Part shown: positions 1 to 10,091 of the stretch, one piece after another | How positions within the stretch are numbered: position 1 is the first letter of the stretch | Layout of the letters: each line of letters begins with the position of its first letter | Assembly: GCA_026027325.1 (NCBI GenBank) | Contig: JAMSLZ010000006.1 | Coordinates: forward strand, 2,356,001-2,420,000 | Source of the DNA: Actinomucor elegans | Taxonomy: Eukaryota; Mucoromycota; Mucoromycetes; Mucorales; Mucoraceae | Length of the DNA: 64,000 bases | Reading direction: 5' to 3' | Made by a program: the position numbers and the translations under genes | Notes under the pieces: generated by a model | What the model was told of the DNA's origin: nothing | Seen by the model: the letters and a program-made list of their open reading frames with translations, nothing else | The model's database searches: none

Positions 1-47
1 TACTTTTTTTTTTTTGTTTTGTTACAAGGACTAATTAATTTAAATAG

Positions 48-100
48 AAGATGATGAGGAAGAAAGTCTCTCTAGTTCTGAGAGTGAAGACGATGATTAG
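48..100 (+). CDS. 3' terminal exon of an unknown gene cut by the left edge (acidic C-terminal tail)
   Basis: After a T-rich intron ending with a good branch site (ACTAATT at 30-36) and TAG acceptor at 45-47, the + strand reads an acidic, serine-rich tail ending in DDEEESLSSSESEDD and a TAG stop at 98-100. The rest of the gene lies left of the window, so its function cannot be told; such tails are common on nuclear or nucleolar proteins (inference). It converges with the ZIP transporter gene, whose stop lies 26 bases away. Confidence 0.5.
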
Positions 101-125
101 TTTTACGTAGTTTATTCATTATAAT

Positions 126-1219
126 TTAGGCAGGAATATCGTTCCAAGCAATAAACAACATTAAACCTAAACCAACAAACATGGCAAAGAACTCTGTAAT
201 AGCTTGCTTTCTATCCTTCTTTATATTACCAGTAACTTCCAATAACTCAGGAATAACACCTACTGTAGCAATGTACATGAAACCACCAGCAGCAAATGGA
301 ATAACAAGATCTCCCCAACGAAGATCTGTACCCATTAAACCAATTACATCCACAATACCAGCCTTTTCATCAGCAGCCTTGTTGGATAATGAGGATTCTT
401 CAATCAAAATACCAATAAATGTACCCAAGAAGGCACCAATCGCGGTCGTGAACTGAGCCATCATAGCACGTTGCTTGCTGAACCCAGACTGAATCAAGAT
501 GGCATAATCACCTACTTCATGAGGAATCTCGTGAAAGAATACAGCAACAGCAGTAGTAGCACCAACAGCAGGAGAAGCATAGAACGAAGCAGCCATAGCA
601 AGACCATCAGTCATGTTGTGTGTAAAATCAGCCAACAAGTTGAGATAAGCGCTCAACTTGATACCTTTTTCTTTTTGTCTCTGCACTTCTTTTTCTGCTT
701 TTTCAACAACCTTGTTATTGGTTCTTTGACGCAAAGTATCCTGATCCTTGACTGCAGTTGAAGTAGCCGAAGTAGTAGACACATCAGCATGTTCATGACT
801 ATGACCATGACTATGGCCGCTTCCACCGTTAAAGACGCGCATCATCTTATCCATAAAGAAAAAGAAGAACAATCCAACAAAGATACCGAGACCAATAAGG
901 ACGTTCTTTTGGTTATTTACGACGACTACAGCGTTTTCCTCGGCGTGTTCGCCTAAAAACGCGTGAGGAAGCAGATGCAAAAAGACATCACCGAGAAGAC
1001 CGCCTAATGAGTGTGTTAATATTTGACATGAGATGAATGCAATCCATAATTACCAACTGCAAAACTGACCAACACGTTTAAAGAACCTGTATTGATATCA
1101 GGAGGAACAAAGTAAAGAAGCAAGTTTGGGAAAATGGAAATATAAGCAGTAGCCAAAATCGAGTTGGTCATTGCGCTTCCTGGAAACAGGAAAGCGAAAG
1201 CGCTTGCCTGAAAGGACAT
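126..1219 (-). CDS. ZIP-family zinc transporter (SLC39A7/A13-, yeast YKE4-like)
   Basis: Predicted multi-pass ZIP metal transporter, probably moving Zn2+ into the cytosol from the ER/Golgi, as known for the KE4 subfamily. Two exons (1219-1054 and 1003-126) joined over a 50-nt intron give 347 residues; the join restores the family block SFAVGGLLGDVFLHLLP. A His-rich loop (HSHGHSHEH, about residues 119-127) precedes the two metal-site helices, seen as HNMTDG (about 184-189) and HEIPHE (about 213-218). The length is normal for the family. I chose the ATG at 1219 because AAAATG is a good fungal context and the protein then starts just before the first membrane helix; an in-frame ATG at 1267 would add 16 residues. 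The gene is convergent with the partial gene at the left edge. The exact substrate is inferred from the family. Confidence 0.88.
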
Positions 1220-1616
1220 TTTAAAAGTTTGATGAGGTATAAAGAAGATGAGCTCAACTAATAACAAAGCTATAAATATAAATATATTTTAAAAACGTGT
1301 CCTCATAGACCAAATCATGAAGCGGACACTTAAAGCTGTACTGTTGCTACTATTGTATACCAACCATTATGGCAATACTGAACTTATTAAATGATCGACA
1401 TAACAGCTCCCGAGGACCATGAGTGATCTGCATAGATACTAGTATCTGAAAGTCAATAGTGATCGACATAGCAACAAGGAATAAAGGCTACGATTCAATA
1501 TATGCACGCGATTATATGTATATTAATCAAGTAGTGTATCTAGCAAGAGCTTTATAAATTTTCTTTTTCCCTTGTCTAGCTATACTATTTTCTTTCTTCT
1601 ATTATACAAGTCAGCC

Positions 1617-2326
1617 ATGTGTGAACAATATCGATCAAAAATTGAAGGTAATGCGCCTGTAAATTTCGAGTTTATAGTGTCGATGTATAATCTAAACGCG
1701 TAGGGTAGACATTTTAAGAGAATCCGATCTTTCAACCATTAGTACCAAAAAGATTCGTCGCGAACTAGAAGCACAAACAGGTGGATCCTTGGATCATATC
1801 AAGAAGGAACTGAACGTGTTTATTGAGAATATTTTCGTAAACTTTGAAAGTAAACCTGCGAAACAGGAATCCCTTGTTGTGAATGATAAAAAGACAATCA
1901 AAAAGACAACAGCACCCGTCATCAAGAAGAAAGCAGCACCAAAAAAGAAGAAGGAGCCTACTGAAAAGAAACCAATTAATTGGCCTTTATTGAAGGTGTT
2001 ACCTCCATTAAGTGACCTTATTCATACTGATCTTGTAAGTAAACATGCTGGTACTATACAAAAATCTCATTCTATGATAGTGTTCTCGTCCTCAAACAGT
2101 CAAGAAGCTATGGGAGTATATCAGAGAACATAACCTTCAAAGTGAGACTGACAAGCGTGTCATTATTTGCGACGCGAGGTTGAAGGAATTGTGTGATGGA
2201 CAAGACCAAGTGAGTGCATTCAGTATTAACAAGTTTACTCAGAAATGCTTTGAGAAAATCCCTCAAGAAGAACAAGCAAAATACAAACAAATCCTGCTTG
2301 AACGAGAACAAAAGTTGACACAATGA
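1617..2326 (+). CDS. DEK_C plus SWIB/MDM2 domain chromatin protein (Uaf30/Tri1-like)
   Basis: Three exons (1617-1647, 1709-2050, 2100-2326) give 199 residues. Residues about 11-60 are a DEK_C-type helical domain (DILRESDLSTISTKKIRREL), followed by a Lys/Pro-rich linker (KKKAAPKKKKEPTEKK) and a SWIB domain (about residues 105-185) with LWEYIREHNLQ and KRVIICDARLKELC. The same layout occurs in yeast TRI1 and UAF30, nuclear proteins; UAF30 works in the rDNA upstream activating factor. The second intron uses a GTACTA donor at 2051. The stronger-looking GTAAGT at 2036 would delete the helix before LWEYI, so I rejected it. Protein identity is solid; whether it acts in Pol I transcription or in chromatin more widely is open. 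Confidence 0.85.
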
Positions 2327-2759
2327 AATAAACTAGATCATTTTCTGTAATTAATGTATTCTTAGCGATAAACTACAGAATGCCGACTAGACTATATCAC
2401 CAATATATTGTACCAGGTGTGTTTAGCTCAATTGAATTAGGAGAGAGCACACACACAGCACTCTGCTAAAACACCCCTTCATATTGTGCCATCATATATC
2501 TAAAAGTTTAGCCGTTAGGCAAGCTGACTTCATTTATATATTAAGCAAAAGACTACTTCCTATTTAAATGGCTATACGAGAATGTGACTGAAGCAAAAAA
2601 CTCGGCACACGAGTGGCATGATTATCAAACTTTCTAATTTGCTCTTCATCTACGGATATTTATTCAAATTAGATATCACTCAGTCTGCATTATGAATTAA
2701 TAATGCTCATCAAATATTCAATAATATAGTAACACTAGAGCCTAATTGCGTTTTTGCTT

Positions 2760-2830
2760 GATGCAGCAATAGCTCACTCTAAACTTGCTTTGTTAGTTGG
2801 ATGCATTTTACTGAAATCAACTGAGATCTC
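2760..2830 (-). repeat. 173-bp repeat family, copy R1
   Basis: Inverse orientation. Shows GATGCAGCA, AGCTCACTCT, GGATGC, CTGAAATCAACTGAGATCTC in family order. Divergent copy. Confidence 0.55.
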
Positions 2831-3823
2831 AAAAGTCAAATTCATTGCATCATGCTAATTTTCCAAGCTATGATTTCCACTGAAGTTTGATTCTTGATAT
2901 TACAATAACGACTATAAAGTATACAGGTATCCCATGGTTGGATGGATGCCTAATAAACGTTGTATATATAATACAATTGTAATTTTAATGGTTTAAACTG
3001 TGGAAAGAGATGAATCGAGGAATCTTGTTGTAGAAAAACAGAATTATGGTTGGATCAGAATCATATGTACAGTTATATAATTATATCTATTAGGAAAATC
3101 AAATTTTATTCCATCAAATTATATTGTTTTGAACGCTCTAACAAGTGATTGCCGGTTCATTTGATTAAATAGAATAGTTACTAAAATAAATAACAAGAGC
3201 CTTTTGGGACACGCGACACGATCTCATTATTTGAGAGTTTATGTCGAGTAATGATTACAAGCTTTTTTTTTGAAAAAAAAAATCACAACTTCAAATACAA
3301 TATAAGGAACCAAACCAATCGGGTTGGTATTTCTTAGTTAATACTATCCCTCATTGATTTGTCACGGTTTAAGAAATTCAAAAACACTTTAACAGGCTAT
3401 ATTTCAATGGGTCTGCATCTAAAGTAAATCCATATTAGAGCAAGCCAAACGGTGATACTATTTTATTTAGCTGGAGAGTGAAAATCACCAAATTTAATCT
3501 AGGATATATCTGAAAGCATTCCAATGACCATATGGAAGATTATTATGAATATCTTTTAAGATGCTGTATAGACAAGATACTCGTGCATTATTTTGTAGTT
3601 ATAATAAAATATCATAAACCTCTTGCCCACTACAATACAATGATAGTAGATAACGATTATATATAGCGTATAATAGTAGCAGTAATAATAACAATGACAG
3701 TATCAAGCAGAACTGGAAATAATTAAATAAAAGCTGCGTATTATTTTGTAATAACACAACTTATTTAAAGAGGAGGGCTTTGAAGATATGTACTACTACG
3801 ACGTTATTCACAGCAATTCTCTG

Positions 3824-3900
3824 CGCATTTGACCATTCACGGCTTTTAATGTCGCATTGGATGAGTAGTGTATGCCTATAATTCACTATTGCATTCACTA
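3824..3900 (+). repeat. 173-bp repeat family, copy R2
   Basis: Forward copy with TTTAATGTCGCATT, GGATGAGTAGTG and a TTGCATTCACTA end. Its GTCG anchor lies 179 bp before that of R3. Confidence 0.7.
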
Positions 3901-4004
3901 GGACCACAATTTGACTCAGGTACAGTATGTATATAGTACATTAATAAATGGCAGTAAATTTCGTTCATTTCATCATATGAATTAGTATATATATCAACCC
4001 ATAC

Positions 4005-4050
4005 ATTTCTTGACCAATCTTGGCCTAATGTCGTGTCTGGTTACAGTTGT
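4005..4050 (+). repeat. 173-bp repeat family, copy R3 (partial)
   Basis: Forward partial copy: TCTTGACCAATCTTGG then CTAATGTCGTGTCTGG. It lies one period after R2. Confidence 0.55.
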
Positions 4051-5920
4051 ATATAAAATGTACCACGCTAGTCGCTTAACAGTTGATGATTTTGTCGATT
4101 TTATGTGCAAGTCCAAGTAGAAAGTAATTACTATGTATATGATTCAGTATGTTCAGTTGGGACGTATATCACAAACTCAGTTTTATCATTGTACGGAAAT
4201 ATCAAAAATATTGATACAGGTAAACAGTCGATTGTAAGATAATTAACGACACAATTGCTTGAGCCAAAAAAAACCCCCCCCCAGCTTAACTTAATGGCTT
4301 ACACTAATATTTTATAGCGTTGAACTAAACTCTATTATTAATTTGTTTTTTTCCATCATCCTGAGGTTCAAAGCACTCTTTTCAGTGACTATTATTGGGC
4401 TCAATTATAAAGAAAGTTTCCTGCAGCAAGTTATAAAAATAACCGATCTTTTCGAAAGAACTGGACGATATTATATTGTGCGGTAAAATTGCTCCAACAA
4501 AAATATGCTATCGAAGAAAATGAAGAACATGCGGATACATTATCCTGCTTATATTTTCTCAAAATAATATTAAAAACAACCAAGCATTATCAATACATTT
4601 TTCAAAAGATATTGACAAGTTCGAGTGGGGCTATATATGCAAGCTGTAGTCTCCCATAATGGAAAGGCTTTTGCAGGCTTTGATCTACACCTGAAGTGGT
4701 AAGCTATTTTACTTGATTACAAACACTTTCTACCAAAATTCCTTGTATTCTAATAGTGACACTGGTCCTTTAGAGGAGACACAAAGTTGTTCTTGAATGA
4801 TATTAAAACCAAAATATACCCACGAAACTAACACTTCAGTGATGGAAGCTTCAAGAGACAATTCGGAAATTTTCAAATTCCAATTGGACAGGTGTAAACT
4901 ATTGAATAAGAGGCACCTGGGTTACTTTCAGTGACAAAAATCATCCAATTCCTCCTCTATCTCAAGACTTCACTACTTAAAACAGAGTAATTGCACTCTT
5001 TATTTGGTTATCATAGCTACAATGGCTATTTCTACATATTGTTCGTACGTATATATATAAAGATATTCAGATTACTAATATATATTATTTATCTACCTCA
5101 CTTCAGAGTGCAAATTTTCTCTTTAGTTACCCTAATTTCATTCTTTTTAATAACAAAACGTCAGGTGGATGTGTAGTATTCTAGTTTGTGTAAAATTGAG
5201 TTGTGCGCCAAATGGAATAAAGCTCATGTTACTTTTGCATTGAATAGTTTGATACACGCTTCTAGTAGACACACTTTTCAGGTCCTTGGCCTTATACCTA
5301 AAGGATGCTCTCCATATAATAAAACAGTTTCAGAAAATATGAATATCTTATCCACAGAACGAGAAATAGTTTGATATTTGAGCTGTACTTCAAAGAATAG
5401 GACTCTGTTAAAGATATTATGGTGAAAATTCGGCATTAGAAGCCATTAAAGTTTAACGTTGAAAAATATGGAGCAGTCTTTAAATCAGTACAGAATTTTC
5501 ATTAGTCAGCGGCGATTAAAGCGCTAAAGGTACCAAAAAAAAAAAAAAAATGTGTGTTCTAGTTTCGTGCGCAGTTCTAGTTTTAAGCAAGTTCTTGATA
5601 CTAAAAAGTCTAGACGTTTTTCAAGTACAATAGTGAAATACATACAGAACTTGACTGTGCATTAAATGATCCAAAGCTTATGTGAGGTCGTTTATCAAAA
5701 TTCAGAGTTCTTGAGTAGTTAGCATTCTGTTCAAGTACACTATAGAGTCTATCTACCTGTATGGAATTGCTTGCAAAGCAAATGTGATAATATACTTTGG
5801 CTCTTAGGTAATACATATAAGCTATTCCTCGAAAAGGTAGTCTAGATTATTGGAAATATGGTCATAGTACTTGCTTGAACCAAGGCCATCCATTGAACCT
5901 AAGCCCGAATCAATGGATCC

Positions 5921-5937
5921 ACGTCACAGTATAAATA
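5921..5937 (+). promoter_or_regulatory. CRE-like site next to a TATA box, CABLES-like gene
   Basis: ACGTCAC (half CRE, 5921-5927) sits directly before TATAAATA (5930-5937), followed by pyrimidine-rich DNA. The proposed ATG is 375 bases downstream, so the 5' leader would be long. Seen in sequence; use as a promoter is inferred. Confidence 0.4.
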
Positions 5938-6311
5938 ACGTTCACCTATTCGCTAGTTTCTTTTGTCAAAAAGAACTTTTCTTTATTAGTCAATAGAGAG
6001 ACTTGTTCATTCACTTCTTAATTCATTCGAGAAAACAGCATAGCCTTACTTGTCAAACTTTTTCTAGTTTTTTTGTATAATTGACTGTCTTTGTTCCTTT
6101 AACTCACCACTTGCTCTTCATCTATATCAATCCAGTAATTCATCAAGAGCAAGACTTTCAGCAGAAAAAGGACTTTTTTACAGCACTTTTTTCAAAAAAA
6201 TTACTAATTGACCCAAAAGCCCATAATTATTCAAGTGGAATTAGCTTTGCTTGCAGGAAGAGTTTCTTCACGTTTGCAACAAACAACCCTTTTTAATCAA
6301 CACATTCGCCA

Positions 6312-7976
6312 ATGGGCACGACTAAAAGTCGGAAATCTAGGCGGAATAACTCGAGACCAACTGCCTTTACCTTTTTATCCAATATTGCACTGGGAAGTGA
6401 AAACGAAAAACCACCGGATGATGCTATACACCGATTATCTTCAGTCTATACCGAGCAGAATACATGCCATTATGTCCAGGATAAGCAAACCCATATCGGA
6501 GGTAATGACATGACAAGCATTGGAGCGAGAGTTCATTTTTTTTTTAAAAAAAAACCATTGTATTAGCTTCTTCTTTACATTCAACCGATAGCAGCTTTTC
6601 CGCGGAAGAAGACCATGTTCAAACCGCCGTACCTTCTGACCCCCATGGTCGATTTAATTCAAGAACCTCTTCATCCCTTATAACAAACAATGTGAATTAT
6701 CAGCCAGATCAAAATAACAAAAAGGGCAAGTATACGATTAGTCCCAAACGACAGCCTTCATCTGAGAGTAGCAGTGAAGATGTACACCATCACAAGTTGA
6801 CTAGAGAAGATAGCGAGCGACCTATTGCTTCTGAAAAGATCAAGAAAAAGACAAACCATGGCGAGAAACCAGTAATATACACAATATAGGGCTGATTGAT
6901 GATGTTGACACTAATATATACTCTAGCATGGTCACGGAAGTACATCTATCATGGCCGTTTTCCGTTATTATACAGACAAGATCCGTCACTCCACTAGTAA
7001 GAAGAAAACTGATACTTCTACCAAGGGTTATGTGTAAGTATGGATACGGTCTTTTGCTAATAGATTTACTGAACTACTGTGAAATAGGCAACAACAATTA
7101 GAGTGCCATGATAATCACAAACATCGCAAAGCACAATCATATGCACATTTCTTGAATACGACAGGATCATTACTGTAAGATTTCAATTACAGCTATACAA
7201 ACTTTCTTTCTAACCATAAATTTATAGTGATGATGCATCTATAGAATCAAGCCTTGGTACCAACTCCTATGATCCATTCTTCCTGGATGACGATTCTTAT
7301 GGCAAATATGGTTTAGATCCAAGTTCTTTGGTAAGGGCAATTGAAACCTTTCTCTCTTTTTTTTTTGATGAATCTATCACTAAAACCTATATGCATATCA
7401 AGGGTACCTTGGCTAATGGTATGAAGCCCTCAGACTTGAAGCGCGAAATGAACGAACAATTCCGTATCAATCACCCTGAAATACCTGTAGAAATCACTCT
7501 GAGTAAGATCAGAGCCATCAAGGTCCATTTGCTAGAGATCGGTAAAGCGCTTGACTTGGAAGTCTCTAGCGTAGCTCATGCTTATGTCTTTTTCGAAAAA
7601 CTTATTGTCAAGGTAATGTACGCAATATAGATTTGATCGAACAATGGAATTAACAATTATGCACTAGAACATGGTTACAAAGAAGAACCGAAAGTTGATT
7701 GCAGCATGCTGCTTGTTTCTCGCTGCCAAAGTGAACGAAGCCAAAGGTAGTTGGTTCGGACCACTTTTAGATGCAGTCGATGATGAACTAGACGTAGATG
7801 CAGAAGAGATCCACGAGCATGAGTTTGCTGTATTTGCAGACTTGGAATTTAATCTCTATGTACCCCGACGTGAGTTTATGCCTCATTTTGAACGTATATT
7901 TAATCATTTAGAGTACAAGAGTATACAAGAATACCTTGGTTATTCTAGTTTCTTTGAAGTCAACCAACGTATGTAA
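6312..7976 (+). CDS. CABLES-like cyclin-box protein (Cdk5/Abl enzyme substrate family)
   Basis: Six exons (6312-6501, 6567-6871, 6927-7033, 7088-7174, 7228-7612, 7668-7976) give about 460 residues. The N-terminus has the CABLES block TAFTFLSNIALGSENEKPPD; the C-terminus is the divergent cyclin fold of CABLES1/2: PSDLKREMNEQFRINHP, TLSKIRAIK, HAYVFFEKLIVK, NRKLIAACCLFLAAK, HEFAVFADLEFNLYVPRREF. Animal CABLES proteins link cyclin-dependent kinases with other kinases and limit cell-cycle progression; the fungal role is unknown. Two doubtful points remain. Bases 7331-7402 may be a 72-nt stop-free intron (GTAAGG donor, pyrimidine tract) rather than coding. The 3' end may splice at 7976/8001 to stop at 8012, which would overlap the convergent NIPA gene. 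Confidence 0.85.
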
Positions 7977-7992
7977 TAAATTACTATTTGTA

Positions 7993-9669
7993 TTATGGTA
8001 GATATGAATTAGGTGGTGGTTTTGGATAATCATCGCTGTGTATAGCCAGTGGTATAACATGATCTGAGGTAGAAGCGCTATGTAAACTAATAAACGTATC
8101 CATCTCTCTTCTGGGTGGTTGGTGCGGGTGATTGAGATATTTTAATCTCTTGAAAAGTTTAGATAATGGACCATATTGGTTCTGATGGATAATAGCACCT
8201 GCTTCTGTTATCCGTTGGTGAGAAGTAGAAGATTCTCCTAGTGATATTTTGGTGGTTAATGCATCATTGTGTCTTGCTGCAACCACTTCTTTCTCTTCTT
8301 TAGCAGTCAGCCAATTGACTGGAACGAGTTCTTGATCATTGTTATCTTGTTCGTTTAAATGAGCTGCTGGATCAGGCTTTGAACTTAGTAGAAACACGCC
8401 ATAAATGAGCACACCGATACCGACAAAAACGAGGATAATAGCCCAGGGAGGATAATTTCCAATCTCATCAAGATAGATGATGGTATTGACTAAGCCAAGA
8501 GCAGTATAAGTACCATAGAATACAGGAACTACTACTACGGAAGAGTAGAGTTTCAAAGCTGTATTTAAGCAGTAGACCTAAGATGTGCATCATTGAGTAC
8601 ATACAATCAAGATGTGCAAGTAAACAAACCTGTAATATAGCTGTCACCAATAAAGCCAACAAGATGAATCGACTTGCATTATCGTTGAATTGGTTTACTT
8701 GGGATTTGATGGATAGAGTGAATAGTTTGACACTAATGATACGGTAAATATGCTGCTGTATAATGAATTGAATCAGGTTTAACTTACCCACTCTTGGCCA
8801 ACAGTAGAGTTTCACTGGCTAATACACCACCTTCGATACTGAACATGAGACCAACAATATGCTTCATCTTCTTCTGATTCATGCCAGCAAACAATTGGTT
8901 TTTTCTTTTTCTTGTTTCATCAGCAATAGCCCAGTTAGACCAAATAGAGATAATGAGACCACCAAAGGCAATGATATTAAGCGCACTAAAGTAAATGATG
9001 AAAATAGGACGAACAAACATGACTTTAAGACTTTCTAGTGAGATTGATTCCTCGGCTATATTATATGTTAACTAGTGTGTATTGTATAACAAACTGAACT
9101 TACGATCATCTCCGTTATACATGCCACCAAAGACTACAATCCAAATCACAGAAGCAACTACGACACAAGTGCCGAGAACATCTTTTCGTGTAATCTTTGT
9201 ATTTACTAGTAATTTGGCGAATACAAAGTTGAATATCAATGCCACACTTCCTAATGGTGCAACCCACTAAAGTAAGGGGATTTATTACACGGTGTATAAA
9301 GGAGTGATATAGGGTCATACCTGTGTCTTTAAATAGTCTATCAATTAGAAGTGATTAGTTTTGGGTCCATCTAGAAAAAATAGAATACTTTACTTAGGGC
9401 AATGGTACTACCAATCAATTGACTGGCTATATAAGTATAAAGACCCATATGCCATAACGGTCTCCCACAATCACCACGTTGTTGGTCTTTGTCTCTTTGT
9501 GCTTCTTTAACGTGATCTAGTTTCAATATGTTTAATCCAAGTGCGTCCATAAAAGAGGCGCCTACAATAACATGATTAACTGTATGTTTTCGAATTGGTA
9601 AAAAGGTGTATTACCCAAAGATACAAATACACCAATGACAAATCTCACAACGTTATCTTCTGACCCCAT
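7993..9669 (-). CDS. NIPA-family magnesium transporter
   Basis: Seven exons (9669-9615, 9561-9394, 9337-9321, 9266-9104, 9055-8788, 8732-8630, 8577-7993) give 452 residues. The protein has about nine membrane helices of the Mg_trans_NIPA family: GASFMDALGLNILK after helix 1, then WVAPLGSVALIFN, VIWIVVFGGM and FSIEGGVLASETLLLAKSG, and a hydrophilic C-tail from about residue 350. NIPA proteins move Mg2+ across plasma or endosomal membranes. The third exon is only 17 nt (encodes YLKTQ plus two bases) but is needed to keep frame and family sequence. The ATG at 9669 immediately precedes helix 1. Upstream lies a TA and GA microsatellite. The stop is 17-20 bases from the end of the CABLES-like gene, or overlaps it. 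Confidence 0.88.
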
Positions 9670-9676
9670 TATTTGA

Positions 9677-9705
9677 ATAAGGGTATATATATATATATAT
9701 GAAAG

Positions 9706-9735
<30 letters not shown>
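9677..9735. repeat. microsatellite (TA)n, (GAAA)n, (GA)n
   Basis: A TA tract, then GAAAGAAAGAAA, then a GA run, just upstream of the NIPA start codon. A second GA/GAAA stretch lies at 9809-9844. Both fall in the presumed promoter or 5' leader. Confidence 0.85.
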
Positions 9736-9736
<1 letters not shown>

Positions 9737-10091
9737 AATACTATGTACACTTTTTTCTTGAAAGAAAAAAGATATATGAATTACACACAAAATACACTTT
9801 ACAAAGAAACAAGAAAGAAAGAAAAAAAAAGAGAGAGAGAGAGAATGTATTTCAATAAATGGCCTTTTTGTTGTTGGTTTGCATTGATCGTCACTACCTA
9901 TATAAGGACTGTGTATTTCATTAAAAACCACCTTTTGATTCTTCATGGAGGAATCTCATTTGTTTATACACGCTTTGCTATTATAGATATATGATATTAC
10001 TATTAGGATGATTATTATTGATATTAGTTAATGAGATGGATGGATAAGAAGAGGAGATTTATATAGGGGTAAAAGGGGAAAATACACTGCT

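Larger units (their letters stand above)
2327..5920. other. gene-poor gap of 3.6 kb
   Basis: No gene could be supported. It holds three copies of the 173-bp repeat family (listed separately), AT-rich DNA, a T-run/A-run palindrome at 3264-3283 and an A-run/C-run junction at 4266-4282. An open stretch at 5186-5374 (+) reads somewhat protein-like but lacks an ATG start and homology I can name. Confidence 0.6.

Noticed and set aside
1016..1267. Separate small minus gene upstream of the ZIP transporter
   Set aside because: It is the first exon of the ZIP gene; the splice join restores conserved sequence.
2036..2099. GTAAGT donor for intron 2 of the SWIB gene
   Set aside because: Using it shifts or deletes the helix before LWEYIREHN; the GTACTA donor at 2051 keeps the SWIB domain intact.
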